58,268 nucleotides of DNA from an uncultured Bacteroides sp. GTDB lineage: Bacteria; Bacteroidota; Bacteroidia; Bacteroidales; Bacteroidaceae. Location: assembly GCA_949292025.1 (NCBI GenBank), contig CASEYC010000047.1, positions 1 to 58,268 of the forward strand, in the 5' to 3' direction. The notes under the pieces were generated by a model. It was not told where the DNA came from. It searched no databases and was given only the letters and a program-made list of their open reading frames with translations. Position numbers and translations under genes: made by a program. This document shows, piece by piece, positions 8,810 to 19,900 of this stretch; the stretch's first letter is position 1; each line of letters opens with the position of its first letter.

Positions 8810-8952
8810 ATCTGAATCGTCAAATCGAATTTTGCATAAAGGTGAGGTTTTTACGCACGCCTTGTTCACACTTTGCGTTTTTTAACCCAATCCGCCGTTT
8901 TTTATTTCCGCAATCTGCGCCCCCTCCATACCGATATCCCAAATTATTGTCG

Positions 8953-8960
8953 TACATTTG
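8953..8960 (+). promoter_or_regulatory. Promoter -7 box of the calcium ATPase operon
   Basis: TACATTTG matches TAnnTTTG and lies 28 nt before the ATPase start. No TTTG is found at the expected -33 position. Confidence 0.5.
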
Positions 8961-8987
8961 TGCCCGAAAACCTAAACAGGCTTGTTA

Positions 8988-11681
8988 ATGAACACAATGA
9001 AAGAGAATTACTACCACGTCGGCCTGACCGACGAAGAGGTACGGAAAAGCCGTGCCGAACATGGCGTCAACCTGCTGACGCCGCCCAAACGCCCCTCCAT
9101 GTGGAAACTCTACCTGGAGAAGTTCCAGGACCCGGTGGTCAAAGTGCTGCTGGTGGCCGCCTTCTTCTCGTTGGTCATCTCCATCGTGGAGAACGAATAT
9201 GCCGAGACCATCGGCATCATCGCCGCCATCCTGCTGGCCACGGGCATCGGATTCTTCTTTGAATACGACGCCAACAAGAAGTTCGACCTGCTGAACCAGG
9301 TGAACGAAGAGACGAAAGTCAAGGTCATCCGCAACGGACACGTGCAGGAAGTGCCCCGCAAGGACGTGGTCGTGGGCGACATCGTCGTGCTGGAGACGGG
9401 CGAGGAAGTGCCCGCCGACGGCCAACTGTTCGAGGCCATCTCCCTGCAAGTCAACGAATCGAACCTGACGGGCGAGCCGGTGGTGAGCAAGACCACCGTC
9501 GAAGCCGACTTTGACGAGGACGCCACCTACGCCTCCAACCGCGTGCTGCGCGGCACCACCGTGGTGGACGGGCACGGCTCGATGTGCGTGGACGCCGTGG
9601 GCGACGCCACGGAGATAGGCAAGGTGGCCCGCCAGAGCACCGAGCAGACCACCGAACCCACCCCTCTGAACATCCAACTGACGCGCCTGGCCAACCTCAT
9701 CGGCAAGATAGGCTTCACCGCCGCCGGACTGGCCTTCGCCATCTTCTTCGTCAAGGACGTGCTGCTCCACTATGACTTCTCCACCTTCCACACCTTCAAC
9801 GACTGGCTGCCCGCGCTGAAGCAGACGCTGCAATACTTCATGATGGCCGTCACCCTCATCGTGGTGGCCGTGCCCGAAGGCCTGCCAATGAGCGTCACGC
9901 TCAGCCTGGCACTGAACATGCGGCGCATGCTGTCCACCAACAACCTGGTGCGCAAGATGCACGCCTGCGAGACGATGGGCGCCATCACCACCATCTGCAC
10001 CGACAAGACGGGCACGCTGACGCAGAACCTGATGCAGGTGCACGAGCCCAACTTCTACGCCCTGAAGAACCACGGCGACCTGGGCGAGGACGACATCAGC
10101 CGCCTGGTGGCCGAGGGCATCAGCGCCAACTCCACCGCCTTCCTAGAGGAGACTGCCCCCGGCGAGAAGCCCAAGGGCGTGGGCAACCCCACCGAGGTGG
10201 CCCTGCTGCTCTGGCTCAACAAGCAGGGACAGGACTACCTGCCGATGCGCGAGAACGCCACGGTGCTGGACCAATTGACTTTCTCCACCGAGCGGAAGTA
10301 CATGGCCACGCTGGTGCAGTCTCCCCTGCTGGGCAAGAAGGTGCTCTACGTGAAGGGCGCACCGGAAATCGTGCTGGGCAAGTGCAAGGATGTCGTGCTG
10401 GACGGCCAGCGCGTGGACGCCACCGAATACCGCTCCACCGTGGACCAGCAACTGCTCACCTACCAGAACATGGCGATGCGCACGCTGGGCTTCGCCTACA
10501 AGATAGTAGACGACAACGCAAAGGATGACTGCGTGGAGCTGGCCAGCGGCAACGACCTGTCCTTCCTGGGCATCGTGGCCATCAGCGACCCTATCCGCCC
10601 GGACGTGCCCGCCGCCGTGGGCAAATGCCAGTCGGCAGGCATCAGCGTGAAGATTGTCACGGGCGACACGCCGGGCACCGCCACCGAGATTGCCCGCCAA
10701 ATCGGCCTGTGGAAACCGGAAGACACGGAACGCAACCGCATCACGGGCGCCGCCTTTGCCGAGCTGACGGACGAGGAAGCCCTGGACCGCGTGATGGACC
10801 TGAAAATCATGTCGCGCGCACGGCCCACGGACAAGCAACGCCTCGTGCAGCTGCTGCAGAAGAAGGGAGCTGTGGTGGCCGTCACCGGCGACGGCACGAA
10901 CGACGCCCCCGCCCTGAACCATGCCCAAGTGGGCCTCTCGATGGGCACAGGCACCTCCGTGGCCAAGGAAGCCAGCGACATCACCCTGCTGGACGACTCG
11001 TTCAACAGCATCGCCACGGCGGTGATGTGGGGACGCTCGCTCTACAAGAACATCCAGCGCTTCATCGTCTTCCAGCTCACCATCAACTTCGTGGCCCTGT
11101 TCATCGTGCTGCTCGGCTCGCTCATCGGCACCGAACTGCCGCTGACGGTGACGCAGATGCTGTGGGTGAACCTCATCATGGACACCTTCGCCGCCCTGGC
11201 CCTGGCCTCCATCCCGCCCAGCGAGGACGTCATGCAGGAGAAGCCCCGCAAGAGCACGGACTTCATCATCACGCGGCCCATGTGGTGGAACATCATCGGC
11301 GTGGGCGTCATCTTCCTCGTCGTGCTGATGGGAATGCTGTGGTACTACAACCACACGCCCGGAGGCATGACGGTGCGCGACCTCACCGTGTTCTTCACCT
11401 TCTTCGTGATGCTGCAGTTCTGGAACCTGTTCAACGCCCGCGTGTTCGGCACCAACCATTCGGCCTTCAACCACATCGCCAAGTCCTACGGCATGGAACT
11501 GATTGTGCTGGCCATCATCGTGGGACAGGTGCTCATCGTGCAATACGGCGGCGCCGTGTTCCGCACCGAACCGCTGGACTGGATGACGTGGCTGGAAATC
11601 GTGGCCCTCTCGTCCTGCGTCCTGTGGGTGGGCGAGATTTACCGGGGCGTGAAACGCTTAATGGCCAAGAAAAATGCTTGA
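8988..11681 (+). CDS. Calcium-translocating P-type ATPase, PMCA type
   Basis: A P2B-like cation ATPase that would export Ca2+ across the cytoplasmic membrane. The N-terminal cation-transport domain (HVGLTDEEVRKSRAEHG) is followed by the actuator loop with LTGEP (the usual TGES has a proline here). Next are the PEGLP ion-binding helix, the phosphorylation site DKTGTLT with Asp339, the TGDGTNDAP hinge at about 633-641 and a block of C-terminal membrane helices. About 897 aa, normal length. ATG 8988 is preferred to the upstream TTG; Met 8997 is also possible. The stop overlaps the next gene by 8 bp. Its operon partners (HAD hydrolase, ribF, HhH protein) show no clear functional link to calcium. 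Confidence 0.93.
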   Translation: MNTMKENYYHVGLTDEEVRKSRAEHGVNLLTPPKRPSMWKLYLEKFQDPVVKVLLVAAFFSLVISIVENEYAETIGIIAAILLATGIGFFFEYDANKKFDLLNQVNEETKVKVIRNGHVQEVPRKDVVVGDIVVLETGEEVPADGQLFEAISLQVNESNLTGEPVVSKTTVEADFDEDATYASNRVLRGTTVVDGHGSMCVDAVGDATEIGKVARQSTEQTTEPTPLNIQLTRLANLIGKIGFTAAGLAFAIFFVKDVLLHYDFSTFHTFNDWLPALKQTLQYFMMAVTLIVVAVPEGLPMSVTLSLALNMRRMLSTNNLVRKMHACETMGAITTICTDKTGTLTQNLMQVHEPNFYALKNHGDLGEDDISRLVAEGISANSTAFLEETAPGEKPKGVGNPTEVALLLWLNKQGQDYLPMRENATVLDQLTFSTERKYMATLVQSPLLGKKVLYVKGAPEIVLGKCKDVVLDGQRVDATEYRSTVDQQLLTYQNMAMRTLGFAYKIVDDNAKDDCVELASGNDLSFLGIVAISDPIRPDVPAAVGKCQSAGISVKIVTGDTPGTATEIARQIGLWKPEDTERNRITGAAFAELTDEEALDRVMDLKIMSRARPTDKQRLVQLLQKKGAVVAVTGDGTNDAPALNHAQVGLSMGTGTSVAKEASDITLLDDSFNSIATAVMWGRSLYKNIQRFIVFQLTINFVALFIVLLGSLIGTELPLTVTQMLWVNLIMDTFAALALASIPPSEDVMQEKPRKSTDFIITRPMWWNIIGVGVIFLVVLMGMLWYYNHTPGGMTVRDLTVFFTFFVMLQFWNLFNARVFGTNHSAFNHIAKSYGMELIVLAIIVGQVLIVQYGGAVFRTEPLDWMTWLEIVALSSCVLWVGEIYRGVKRLMAKKNA

Positions 11682-12291
11682 CGGACGCATCAAAAACTTG
11701 CTGATAGACTTCGGCGGCGTGTTGATTGACCTCGACCGCCGCCGTTGCCTGGAGCGCTTCCGCCGGTTGGGAATGCCCGACGTGGAAAGCCTGCTGAACG
11801 ATTACCACCAGGAAGGCTTCTTCCAACTGCACGAGAAGGGCCTGATTTCGGACGACGACTTCCGCGAACGCATCCGCCAAACCGCAGGCCACCCCATCGC
11901 GGACGAGGCCATCGACGAGGCGTGGAACAGCTTCCTGGACGGCATACCCGCCTACAAGCTGGACTTCCTGCCGGAACTGCGCAAACGCTACAAGGTCTGC
12001 CTGCTGAGCAACACCAATGCCATCCATTGGAACTATGCCTGCACGCACGACTTCGCCCGGGGCGGCCGCCGCGTGGAGGACTACTTCGACCACATCTACC
12101 TCTCCTACCGGATGAAGATGATCAAGCCCGACGCGGAAATCTTCCAAGCCGTGCTGGACGATACGCGCTGGGTGCCCCAAGAGACGTTGTTCATCGACGA
12201 TGCCGAAGCCAACTGCCGCACGGCGCAATCGCTCGGCATCCGGACCTATACCCCGCAAGCCCATGAGGATTGGCGACATCTGTTCCAATAA
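11674..12291 (+). CDS. HAD-superfamily hydrolase (subfamily IA)
   Basis: A 205-aa haloacid dehalogenase-like phosphatase. Motif I is DFGGVLIDLD with nucleophile Asp12. Motif II is LLSNTNAIHW, motif III the lysine in KMIKPDAEIF and motif IV FIDDAEANC. The form DFGGVL, lacking the second aspartate, is common in YihX-like members that act on sugar phosphates or nucleotides; the actual substrate is unknown. The ATG lies inside the end of the ATPase gene (8-bp overlap), and its own end overlaps ribF by 29 bp. It is therefore clearly an internal operon gene. Confidence 0.88.
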   Translation: MLDGRIKNLLIDFGGVLIDLDRRRCLERFRRLGMPDVESLLNDYHQEGFFQLHEKGLISDDDFRERIRQTAGHPIADEAIDEAWNSFLDGIPAYKLDFLPELRKRYKVCLLSNTNAIHWNYACTHDFARGGRRVEDYFDHIYLSYRMKMIKPDAEIFQAVLDDTRWVPQETLFIDDAEANCRTAQSLGIRTYTPQAHEDWRHLFQ

Positions 12292-13207
12292 CCTCCCCAG
12301 CGTGGCCACCATCGGCTTCTTCGACGGCGTGCACCGGGGACACCGCTTCCTCATCGACCAGGTACGGCGCGAGGCGGCGGTCCGCGGACTGTCTTCGGCG
12401 GTCATCACTTTCCCCCTGCATCCGCGCCAGGTATTGCAAAGCGACTACCGTCCCAAGCTGCTGACCACGCCCCAAGAAAAGCTCTCCCTGCTGGAAGAGA
12501 CGGGCATCGACACCTGCATCCTGCTGGACTTCACCCCACACCTGGCCTCCCTCACGGCCCGCGAGTTCATGGAGGTGCTGAAGAACCGCTACCGCATCCG
12601 CGCGCTGGTCATCGGCTACGACCACCGCTTCGGGCACAACCGCAGCGAGGGTTTCGGGGACTACGCACGCTACGGGCAGGAGTTGGGCATCGACGTGCTG
12701 CCTGCCGACGCTTTCCGCCTGCCCACCGCGCCCGACGGCAGTCCGGTCAGTTCCTCCCTGGTCCGCCGCCTGCTCCTGGCGGGCGACGCGGCACAGGCCG
12801 CCGAATGCCTGGGTTATCCTTATTTCCTGAACGGCACGGTGGTGAGCGGACGACGCATCGGCCACCAGTTAGGCTACCCCACTGCCAACCTGCAACCGGA
12901 CCATCCCGACAAAATCATCCCTGCCAACGGCGTCTATGCCGTCCGCGTGGAAACCGGTGGCAAGACCTACGGCGGCATGCTGAACATCGGCCAGCGCCCC
13001 ACCCTGGACAACGGCGACGACCGCAGCATCGAGGTGCACATCTTCGACTTCGACCGCGACATCTACCGGGAATCCCTGCGGCTGTCCTTCGTCCAACGCA
13101 TCCGCGAGGAACGCAAGTTCAACTCCGTGGACGAACTGGCGGAACAACTGCACCGCGACGCCGAAACCATACGTGCCCTGCTGCAAGCTCCTCACACGGC
13201 GCCATGA
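12263..13207 (+). CDS. ribF: Bifunctional riboflavin kinase / FAD synthetase
   Basis: RibF phosphorylates riboflavin to FMN and adenylates FMN to FAD in the cytoplasm. The N-terminal adenylyltransferase domain has the nucleotide-binding motif GFFDGVHRGHRFLI. The C-terminal kinase domain (from about residue 190) has GHQLGYPTANL and GVYAVRV...YGGMLNIGQRPT. With the start at Met 12263 the protein has 314 aa, the usual family size; the longer frame upstream is rejected because it reads through the preceding gene without similarity. It overlaps the next gene by 4 bp (ATGA). Confidence 0.95.
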   Translation: MRIGDICSNNLPSVATIGFFDGVHRGHRFLIDQVRREAAVRGLSSAVITFPLHPRQVLQSDYRPKLLTTPQEKLSLLEETGIDTCILLDFTPHLASLTAREFMEVLKNRYRIRALVIGYDHRFGHNRSEGFGDYARYGQELGIDVLPADAFRLPTAPDGSPVSSSLVRRLLLAGDAAQAAECLGYPYFLNGTVVSGRRIGHQLGYPTANLQPDHPDKIIPANGVYAVRVETGGKTYGGMLNIGQRPTLDNGDDRSIEVHIFDFDRDIYRESLRLSFVQRIREERKFNSVDELAEQLHRDAETIRALLQAPHTAP

Positions 13208-14160
13208 AGAACGTACTGAAAAATTTCTTCTACTTCACGCGCACGGAGCGGCGCGGCATCTTGCTGCTATGCACCCTCATCCTGCTGGTATCCGGAGGGA
13301 CACAGGTCTACCGCCACTGGCTGGAAAAGGCTTCGCGCCCCTCAGCCGAAGACCAAGCCGAACTGCTCCGGATGCAACAGGAATACGAGGACTTCCTCGC
13401 CACGATACAGGAAGAAAAGGAGGACGGACAAACGCGCCATCGCCGTGCGGAAGATGCCGGTTTCCGCCCAGGGAAGCCCGCGCTCACCCCCTTCCCCTTC
13501 GACCCAAACAACGCGGACAGCCTCGACTTCCGCCGCCTGGGCCTGCCCGGCTGGATGGCCCGCAACATCGCGCGCTACCGCAAGCGGGGCGGACACTTCC
13601 GCCGCCCGGAGGATTTCCGCAAAATCTACGGCCTGACGGACGAGCAATACGCCGCCCTCGAGCCCTACATCCGCATCACTCCGCAAGACACCGCGCGTCC
13701 AACCCCGCCCCGCATCTACACCGCCCAAGCCGAACGGGACACCTTGGCCCGTCCCTACAAATATCCAGCCGGCACCGTCATCGAGCTGAACCGCGCCGAT
13801 ACCGTCGAACTGAAGAAAATCCCGGGCATAGGCAGCTATATCGCTCGCGCCATCACGGATTACCGCCAACGCCTGGGCGGCTTCTACTCCCTGGAACAAC
13901 TGCGGGAAATCGACCTGAATCCCGAACCGCTGCGTCCCTGGCTGCGCATAGACACCACCGCCATCCGCCGCCTCAACCTGAACCGCGTCAGCGTAGACCG
14001 CCTACGCCGTCACCCCTATTTCAATTTCTACCAAGCCAAGGCCATCGTGGAACGGCGCAAGAAGCATGGCCCCCTCCGCAACCTGAAGGTCTTTGCCCTC
14101 TATGAAGAATTTACGGCGGCGGACTTCGAGCGGCAACGGCACTATGTGTGCTTCGAGTAA
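13204..14160 (+). CDS. ComEA-like helix-hairpin-helix protein, membrane-anchored
   Basis: A 318-aa protein with one N-terminal membrane helix (GILLLCTLILLVSGG, residues about 18-32), then a charged linker and repeated helix-hairpin-helix units. These include FDPNNADSLDFRRLGLPGWMARNI, ELNRADTVELKKIPGIGSYIA and LNLNRVSVDRLRRHPYFNF, shown here in parts. HhH units of this ComEA/T2SK type bind DNA or hold protein contacts without sequence specificity. The topology places the domains outside the cytoplasmic membrane, so a role in DNA uptake is possible; dprA lies 22 kb away. Start ATG overlaps the ribF stop. Confidence 0.82.
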   Translation: MKNVLKNFFYFTRTERRGILLLCTLILLVSGGTQVYRHWLEKASRPSAEDQAELLRMQQEYEDFLATIQEEKEDGQTRHRRAEDAGFRPGKPALTPFPFDPNNADSLDFRRLGLPGWMARNIARYRKRGGHFRRPEDFRKIYGLTDEQYAALEPYIRITPQDTARPTPPRIYTAQAERDTLARPYKYPAGTVIELNRADTVELKKIPGIGSYIARAITDYRQRLGGFYSLEQLREIDLNPEPLRPWLRIDTTAIRRLNLNRVSVDRLRRHPYFNFYQAKAIVERRKKHGPLRNLKVFALYEEFTAADFERQRHYVCFE

Positions 14161-14162
14161 CA

Positions 14163-14197
14163 AAGAAAACCGGGTCCCTCCTCACGGGGAAACCCGG
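14163..14197 (-). terminator. Terminator between convergent operons
   Basis: The arms CCGGGT (14170-14175) and ACCCGG (14192-14197), with an inner CCC/GGG extension, form a hairpin followed on the minus strand by TTTTCTTTG. It would end the SusC-SusD-lipoprotein operon and may also act on the plus-strand operon. Confidence 0.65.
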
Positions 14198-14277
14198 CTG
14201 TGTTCCTTTGGTAAAAAGAAACGGTTTATGCAAAGTTAAACGTAACTAGAAAGGCGGCCTTGCGCCTTCCCTTTATC

Positions 14278-15153
14278 TCATTCCGGCAGGAAATAGTCAT
14301 AACCATATCCAATTGTCCCGGCGGAACAGCTGTAAGCCACGAAGATGAAGCAGCTGTAGTCGGCATACATACCACTTTCATAGCCGCCTGCCGTGACGAA
14401 AGAAGCATCCCCTTGCCAATAACCGATATCCTGTATGGACACTGCGCCATACGACCCGTAGGAGAAAGGCGTAGTGATGGAGGGTACACGGAAGAAGCGG
14501 TATTCGCCATCGTCATCCGTAGCCGTTTGGTCGAGCAGGTTGATCTTCATGCTATAGCCTTCGCCAAACACGTCGCGGAAGCGATACAGCGTGGCGTCTG
14601 TCGTGCAAACCTGCAAAGTGGTAGGCAAAGACGTCTGGCTGACAATGTTTGCTGCGGCCTGGCCGCTTGTGGCAACAGTGCCGAACACATAGGTTCCGTC
14701 CACCACATCTTCCCATGCCAGCCCCGTGAACTCCACGGAACGGGAAGACAATGCCGAGCCGTCCGTACCCACGATAGTTATTACATAAGGGCCACTCATA
14801 CCGGTCACCACAACATCAACAGTGGTGTTACCGGATATGCCTTCCACTTCCGTCCCGTTTTCCACCACATAGCGCGCATAGCCGTCCTCACCGAGCGACT
14901 CCAAGCGCGATTGCTGATCGGCAGCCGGTTCAGCCAAGTAGTAAGCAGATGTTACCTTATGATTGGTAGCGATGCGTAACGCGACATCATTGTCCGAATT
15001 GTAAGGCAGTGAAGCCGCATACTGATAAACCGTGATTACGGGAACCCCGTCACCACCCGGTTCCGTGCCCTCTTCCTCGGTGCACGAGGTTATGAATGCA
15101 GACATAAACAACACTGCAAACAAACCGTAGATATATTTTGTCATTGTTCTCAT
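14278..15153 (-). CDS. Surface lipoprotein of the SusCD operon, function unknown
   Basis: A 291-aa lipoprotein with a type II signal peptide whose lipobox is FITSC, so it is probably anchored in the outer membrane. The rest is rich in beta-strand-like sequence and acidic/aromatic residues; I cannot match it to a catalytic family. It is the third gene after susC and susD, the place usually taken by SusE/SusF-like glycan-binding lipoproteins, and that is the inferred role. Start could also be Met 15144, which gives a more typical signal peptide. A terminator follows at 14163-14197. Confidence 0.75.
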   Translation of the reverse strand: MRTMTKYIYGLFAVLFMSAFITSCTEEEGTEPGGDGVPVITVYQYAASLPYNSDNDVALRIATNHKVTSAYYLAEPAADQQSRLESLGEDGYARYVVENGTEVEGISGNTTVDVVVTGMSGPYVITIVGTDGSALSSRSVEFTGLAWEDVVDGTYVFGTVATSGQAAANIVSQTSLPTTLQVCTTDATLYRFRDVFGEGYSMKINLLDQTATDDDGEYRFFRVPSITTPFSYGSYGAVSIQDIGYWQGDASFVTAGGYESGMYADYSCFIFVAYSCSAGTIGYGYDYFLPE

Positions 15154-15190
15154 AGATTTTACATTGAATGTTCAATTACCGTATAAATGA

Positions 15191-16888
15191 TTACCACGCA
15201 TACTCCGGCGAGTCACTCGTAGGCATAATGGGCGTCGGGTTGTTGGTGCAGGCTGCATTATAGTCAGTTTCCGTGCCCACGATGCACCAGTCCATCCAGT
15301 TAGGATGTATGCTGCCTCCATTTGTGTCATAAATGCCGAAATTCCAACGGTATCCTTCGGGATGATTGGTATTGGCATAGCTGCGGATGATACCCTTGTC
15401 AAGACGCTTGATGTCATACGTGGAGAAACCTTCGCCCCAAAGCTCCACGCGACGCTGCCACCACACTTCGTTTTGGAAAGCCGTGGCATACGAGCTGCCA
15501 TAGTCCTCATGCGAATGGGCACCGTATTCATAGTTCGGGTCGCGCTGCTTGGCAAAGCTAGTGAGCAACTGTATGCCACGCCCCTCATTCTGCATACCTG
15601 CAGCCTCGGCTTCTATCAGCATCATCTCTTCCACGCGCATCAAAGGAACCCCCACTTGAAAAGCTACCTTCTGCAAGGTGTGTTCGCCTCCCTTGGGACG
15701 GAACTTGACTTCCAGTCCTCCCACGACTCCCGAGGTAGTGGCTACAGCCGTGGACAATATACCCTCCGGCTGATCTGAATATTCAGACAGGGCCGCGAGG
15801 GCGGCAGTTTCATCCATATCGTCTATGGCGAAGTCTATGAAAGATTTCTTGCGGAAGTCCGTGGCCGGAATCGTCTGATAAAGATGATAGTCTATGCGCT
15901 TGGGCGAACCGTAATTGGCCGCATAACCACACCCCGACGGGCTGACCTCAATAATCATCTGTGCGCCCCAACTGCTGTCACCATCGTTGTTGATTATACA
16001 AGGGTCGTCATCTTCAAACTGCACGGCCAACATCCACGATGAATTGTTGTCTGGCGTATTGAAACCATCAGTACGAGACAGGAATTGATCCTCAGTCAGC
16101 ATCTGGTAGCCAGCCTGAGCCTTCTTGGCGTATTCTTCTGCCATCTGCCAGTTCTCCATAGTCAGGTAGGCACGTGCCTTCAAACCGTACACCACGGAAA
16201 TATCCGGTGTCAAAAGGTCAGTACGCTGGTAACCGTCCAAATATATTTCAGCTTTGTCGAGATCGGAGAGGATCTGCGCCCACATCACTTCATTGGTAGC
16301 ACGAGGATTGTTGGCCAAATCACTCTGTGCAGTGGTTTCCAATACCAAAGGTACTGTCTCAGCCTGCGGGTCGATGGCATAAGACTTCTGGGCGAACATA
16401 CGTGCCATGTCCATATAATACATAGCTCTCATGGCGTATGCTATGCCCACACCCGAACGCTGACTGTCAGAAGGTTCAGTACCGGCCATATTGATAACGT
16501 CGTTACAACTCTTGATCCAGCCATAGAAATACGTCCACGGCAACTGACAAACAGCGTATAGCGGTCCCAAGCCGGTGCCGCACTGGTACCACGTGCTATA
16601 CCACTCATTACCGGTATCCTCCAACACGATGTCCTGGCCCATGACATCGCGCATCAGGAAAAACGAGGGATAACCATAGTCGTAGGGATACTGATTGGAG
16701 GCACTATAGACAAATTGTCCTGCCATCGTGTTGGTTATGGCCGCCACGAAATTCTCGAATGCACCGGGGGCATCACCGGCCTGGCCGATGGTGACATAAT
16801 CCGACTGCGGATCAATCTCCTTCAGGCAACCCGTCAGCGTAACCAAGCTCAAGGTTGCCACGGAAACAAATTGGAATATCTTTTTCAT
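15191..16888 (-). CDS. SusD/RagB family nutrient-binding outer membrane lipoprotein
   Basis: SusD-like proteins cap the SusC channel on the cell surface and bind oligosaccharide or peptide ligands. This protein (about 565 aa) has a lipoprotein signal (lipobox LTGC), TPR-like helices in the N-terminal half (for example YAMRAMYYMDMARMFAQ and AYLTMENWQMAEEYAKK) and the C-terminal RagB-type motif with LMRVEEMMLIEAEA and the FSTYDIKRLD region. Met 16888 is chosen as the start because it precedes the signal peptide directly. It sits 30 bp after susC. The ligand cannot be told: no glycosidase is in the operon. Confidence 0.93.
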   Translation of the reverse strand: MKKIFQFVSVATLSLVTLTGCLKEIDPQSDYVTIGQAGDAPGAFENFVAAITNTMAGQFVYSASNQYPYDYGYPSFFLMRDVMGQDIVLEDTGNEWYSTWYQCGTGLGPLYAVCQLPWTYFYGWIKSCNDVINMAGTEPSDSQRSGVGIAYAMRAMYYMDMARMFAQKSYAIDPQAETVPLVLETTAQSDLANNPRATNEVMWAQILSDLDKAEIYLDGYQRTDLLTPDISVVYGLKARAYLTMENWQMAEEYAKKAQAGYQMLTEDQFLSRTDGFNTPDNNSSWMLAVQFEDDDPCIINNDGDSSWGAQMIIEVSPSGCGYAANYGSPKRIDYHLYQTIPATDFRKKSFIDFAIDDMDETAALAALSEYSDQPEGILSTAVATTSGVVGGLEVKFRPKGGEHTLQKVAFQVGVPLMRVEEMMLIEAEAAGMQNEGRGIQLLTSFAKQRDPNYEYGAHSHEDYGSSYATAFQNEVWWQRRVELWGEGFSTYDIKRLDKGIIRSYANTNHPEGYRWNFGIYDTNGGSIHPNWMDWCIVGTETDYNAACTNNPTPIMPTSDSPEYAW

Positions 16889-16918
16889 CTTGTAATTTCC
16901 TTTCATTAGGGTTAATGG

Positions 16919-19900
16919 TTAGAATGTCAACTGAAGTCCTCCCATAACAGTGCGCACAGGCGAGTAAACGTTGACCTGAGTATTCTCATTGTACGAATAG
17001 CGCGGATCCAAGCCCTTGCGTGCCGACCAGAAGCAGAGGTTCTCGCCAGAAGCGTAAATACGCAAATTCTCAATGCCCAGACGGGATATCCACTGCTTGG
17101 GCAAGGTATAACCCACGGTGAACGACTGGAAGTTGAGGTAGCTGGCATTCGTCATAAAGCGACTGGAGCGGGCAGTTGTAAATTGATCCATATATTGCAT
17201 ACGCGGGATATCACTCTGCGTGTTATTGGGCGTCCAAGCCTTCAAGGCATCCACGTGAATAGCACTACCGGCACTGCCCGCATTGACAATATTGCCCATC
17301 AAGGATGCATAACGCGCGTCGTACACCTTGCCGCCAATCTGGTAGTCGAAAGTCAGTGACAGGTCGAAGCCATAGAGGGACAACGTAGTGCCGAAACCGC
17401 CAAATACATCGGGCAAGCTGCTACCTTGCAAGTAGCGGGATGCGGAGTTCGGGTCGGTAGTCGTGTAGGAATGGTTCTTGGCCGGACGGTTGGTGTCACT
17501 GGCACCGGAGGCATTCACCATATCGGCATCTACCCAATAGAGTGCTTGTCCTTTTTCGTCCACACCGGCGTAGTCAGGAATCATATAGTCATAGATGGAA
17601 CCGCCCACCGTGTACCACTTCCAATCGGCGGTGTAACCACCCAGCACGCCTACCTTGGATTCGGGCAGGGAGAGGATTTCGTCCTTGTTGTGCGAGATGT
17701 TGAACGACAGGCTCCAGTCTATGTCCTTCGTGCGGATGACGCTACCTTGCAGAGTCAGTTCAACACCCCGGTTGCGAATGTCGCCGATGTTGTCGTAGTA
17801 ACCGCGCGTACCGGCCGATTCGGGAATGTTCAGCCAGAACAGCAGGTCGGTGGTTTTCTTGTTGTAGAAGTCGATGGTACCGGAAAGGCGACGGTTGAAG
17901 AGACTGAACTCCAGACCTACATTGAGGTTGGTCGTGGTTTCCCAAGTGATTTCCGGGTTACCCATCATACGGAATGAAGCAGACATCTGCGACGGCGTGG
18001 TAGCTGTCAAAGAATAGGTGTCCACATACGCAAAGTCGCCCACATTGTCATTACCTTGCTGACCGACAGACAGCTTCAGCTTCAATTCGTCCACCCAAGG
18101 TACTTGGAAGAAGCTTTCCTTATTGATAAGCCAAGCGGCACCGGCCGACCAAAAGTTTCCCCAACGATTTTCCTTGGCAAAACGAGAAGAGCCATCACGA
18201 CGGTACGACCCAGAGAGGAAGTACTTCTCATCGTAATTGTACTGTACGCTGCCGAAATATCCTTCCACATTGTATTCGGTCGTATAAGAGTTGGACGTCA
18301 CTTTGTTGGCGGCACCATTGATTTCGGGAACTGCCGGCGAGAACATACCTTCACCATAGGCACGGAGATAGGTTGTCTTGCTGTCATAGTATTCATGGCC
18401 CAGCATGACATTGACATTGTGCTTGCCGAACTGGTCGAAATAAGTCAACGTCTGCACATGGTTCTGGCGTACATTGTCCGACTGATACTTATTGATAGAA
18501 CCATTTACGGACACTTTGGGACCGTAAAGAGCCGTCTCGTACAGGGAGTAGTTGGTATGCCCCCAAATCACAGTGCTCGTAGCATTGAACTTCAGGAAGT
18601 CGGTCAGGTTCAAATCCAAATTGAAGCTGCCGTTGAACTGCTGCCCTTCGCTCTTATCCGTGTTATAGCGGTTGGTACCCAAGGGGTTGTTGGTGCCACT
18701 GAACGGACGGGTCAAACCGGGATAGCTGGTGCCGGCCACACCGTAGTCGTACTGCGGATTGCCGTTGGCGTCCGTACGGATGACGGGATTACCATTCTCG
18801 TCCAACACGCGCACATAGATAGGATAGATGGGCGCAATGGAAGAGGTGTAATACATCAGGTTGCTGGAATTCAGCGTAGTGTTCATATTCGCATTGGACT
18901 CCGTAGAACTGTTGACATAGCTCACGTTGGTTCCCAGTTTCAGCCACTTCGTAGGTTGATAATCAGCCTTGATACGTGCTGTGAAACGCTCAAATCCGGA
19001 ATACTCGATGATACCGTCATCATCCAAATAGCCCATGCTGGCGTAGAACGAGCCTTTGTCGTTGGCGCCGCTGATGTTCACCGTATATTCTTGACGCAGG
19101 GCGTTGCTGTAGGCAGCGTCTGTCCAGTTGTCCGGATAAAGATAATAAGTCTCGCCATTGGCCTCGTAAGCACGTCCCAGCGTGGCGTTGGGGTTCAGGC
19201 GACCATTCAGACCGATGAGTTGCTCGCCTTCAGGAACGGTGTAGACGTTATATACCAAGTGGTTCAACATCGTGCTGTTAGCGTTAAGGTTGGCGGTCGC
19301 CGCACTCTGTCCCTGGGCATAGAAATAATAGTTATAGTACTGGCTATATATGGCTTCGTAATAACCACCCGGATCATTGATCGTCTCATAATCCTGCACG
19401 GCGCGGCTGTTGGAACCCCACTTCATGTCCACACTGACACGAGGCTTCTCACCCTTACCGCTCTTGGTGGTGATCAAGATGACGCCCGACGCGCCACGTG
19501 CACCGTACAGGGCTGCGGAAGCGGCATCTTTCAGCACGGTGACAGAAGCGATGTCGCTCTGCGGAATGTTGCTCAACGAAGCCGAATAGGGTGCGCCGTC
19601 CACAATAATCAGCGGCTCCGTGCTCAACGACAACGAAGAAATACCACGGATATTGATGTTGGCATTACCGGCACCCGGGGCACCCGAACCACCACGCAAC
19701 TGCAAACCAGGCGTGGCACCCACCAAAGCGTTGGTCACATTCGTAGCGATGTGCTTATCCAAATCCTTGCTGTCCAACACAGTGGCCGCGCCCGTAAAGG
19801 CACTCTTCTTCTGCGTGCCGAAGGCAACCACCATCACCTCGTCCAGCAACTCGGAGTCCGTCACCATCTCGACCCGGATCAGCCCTTCGCGGATGTGAAT

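Noticed and set aside
10143-11543. Long minus-strand frame (466 codons) opposite the calcium ATPase
   Set aside because: It is a shadow of a GC-rich gene: histidine- and glutamine-rich, low complexity, no domain.
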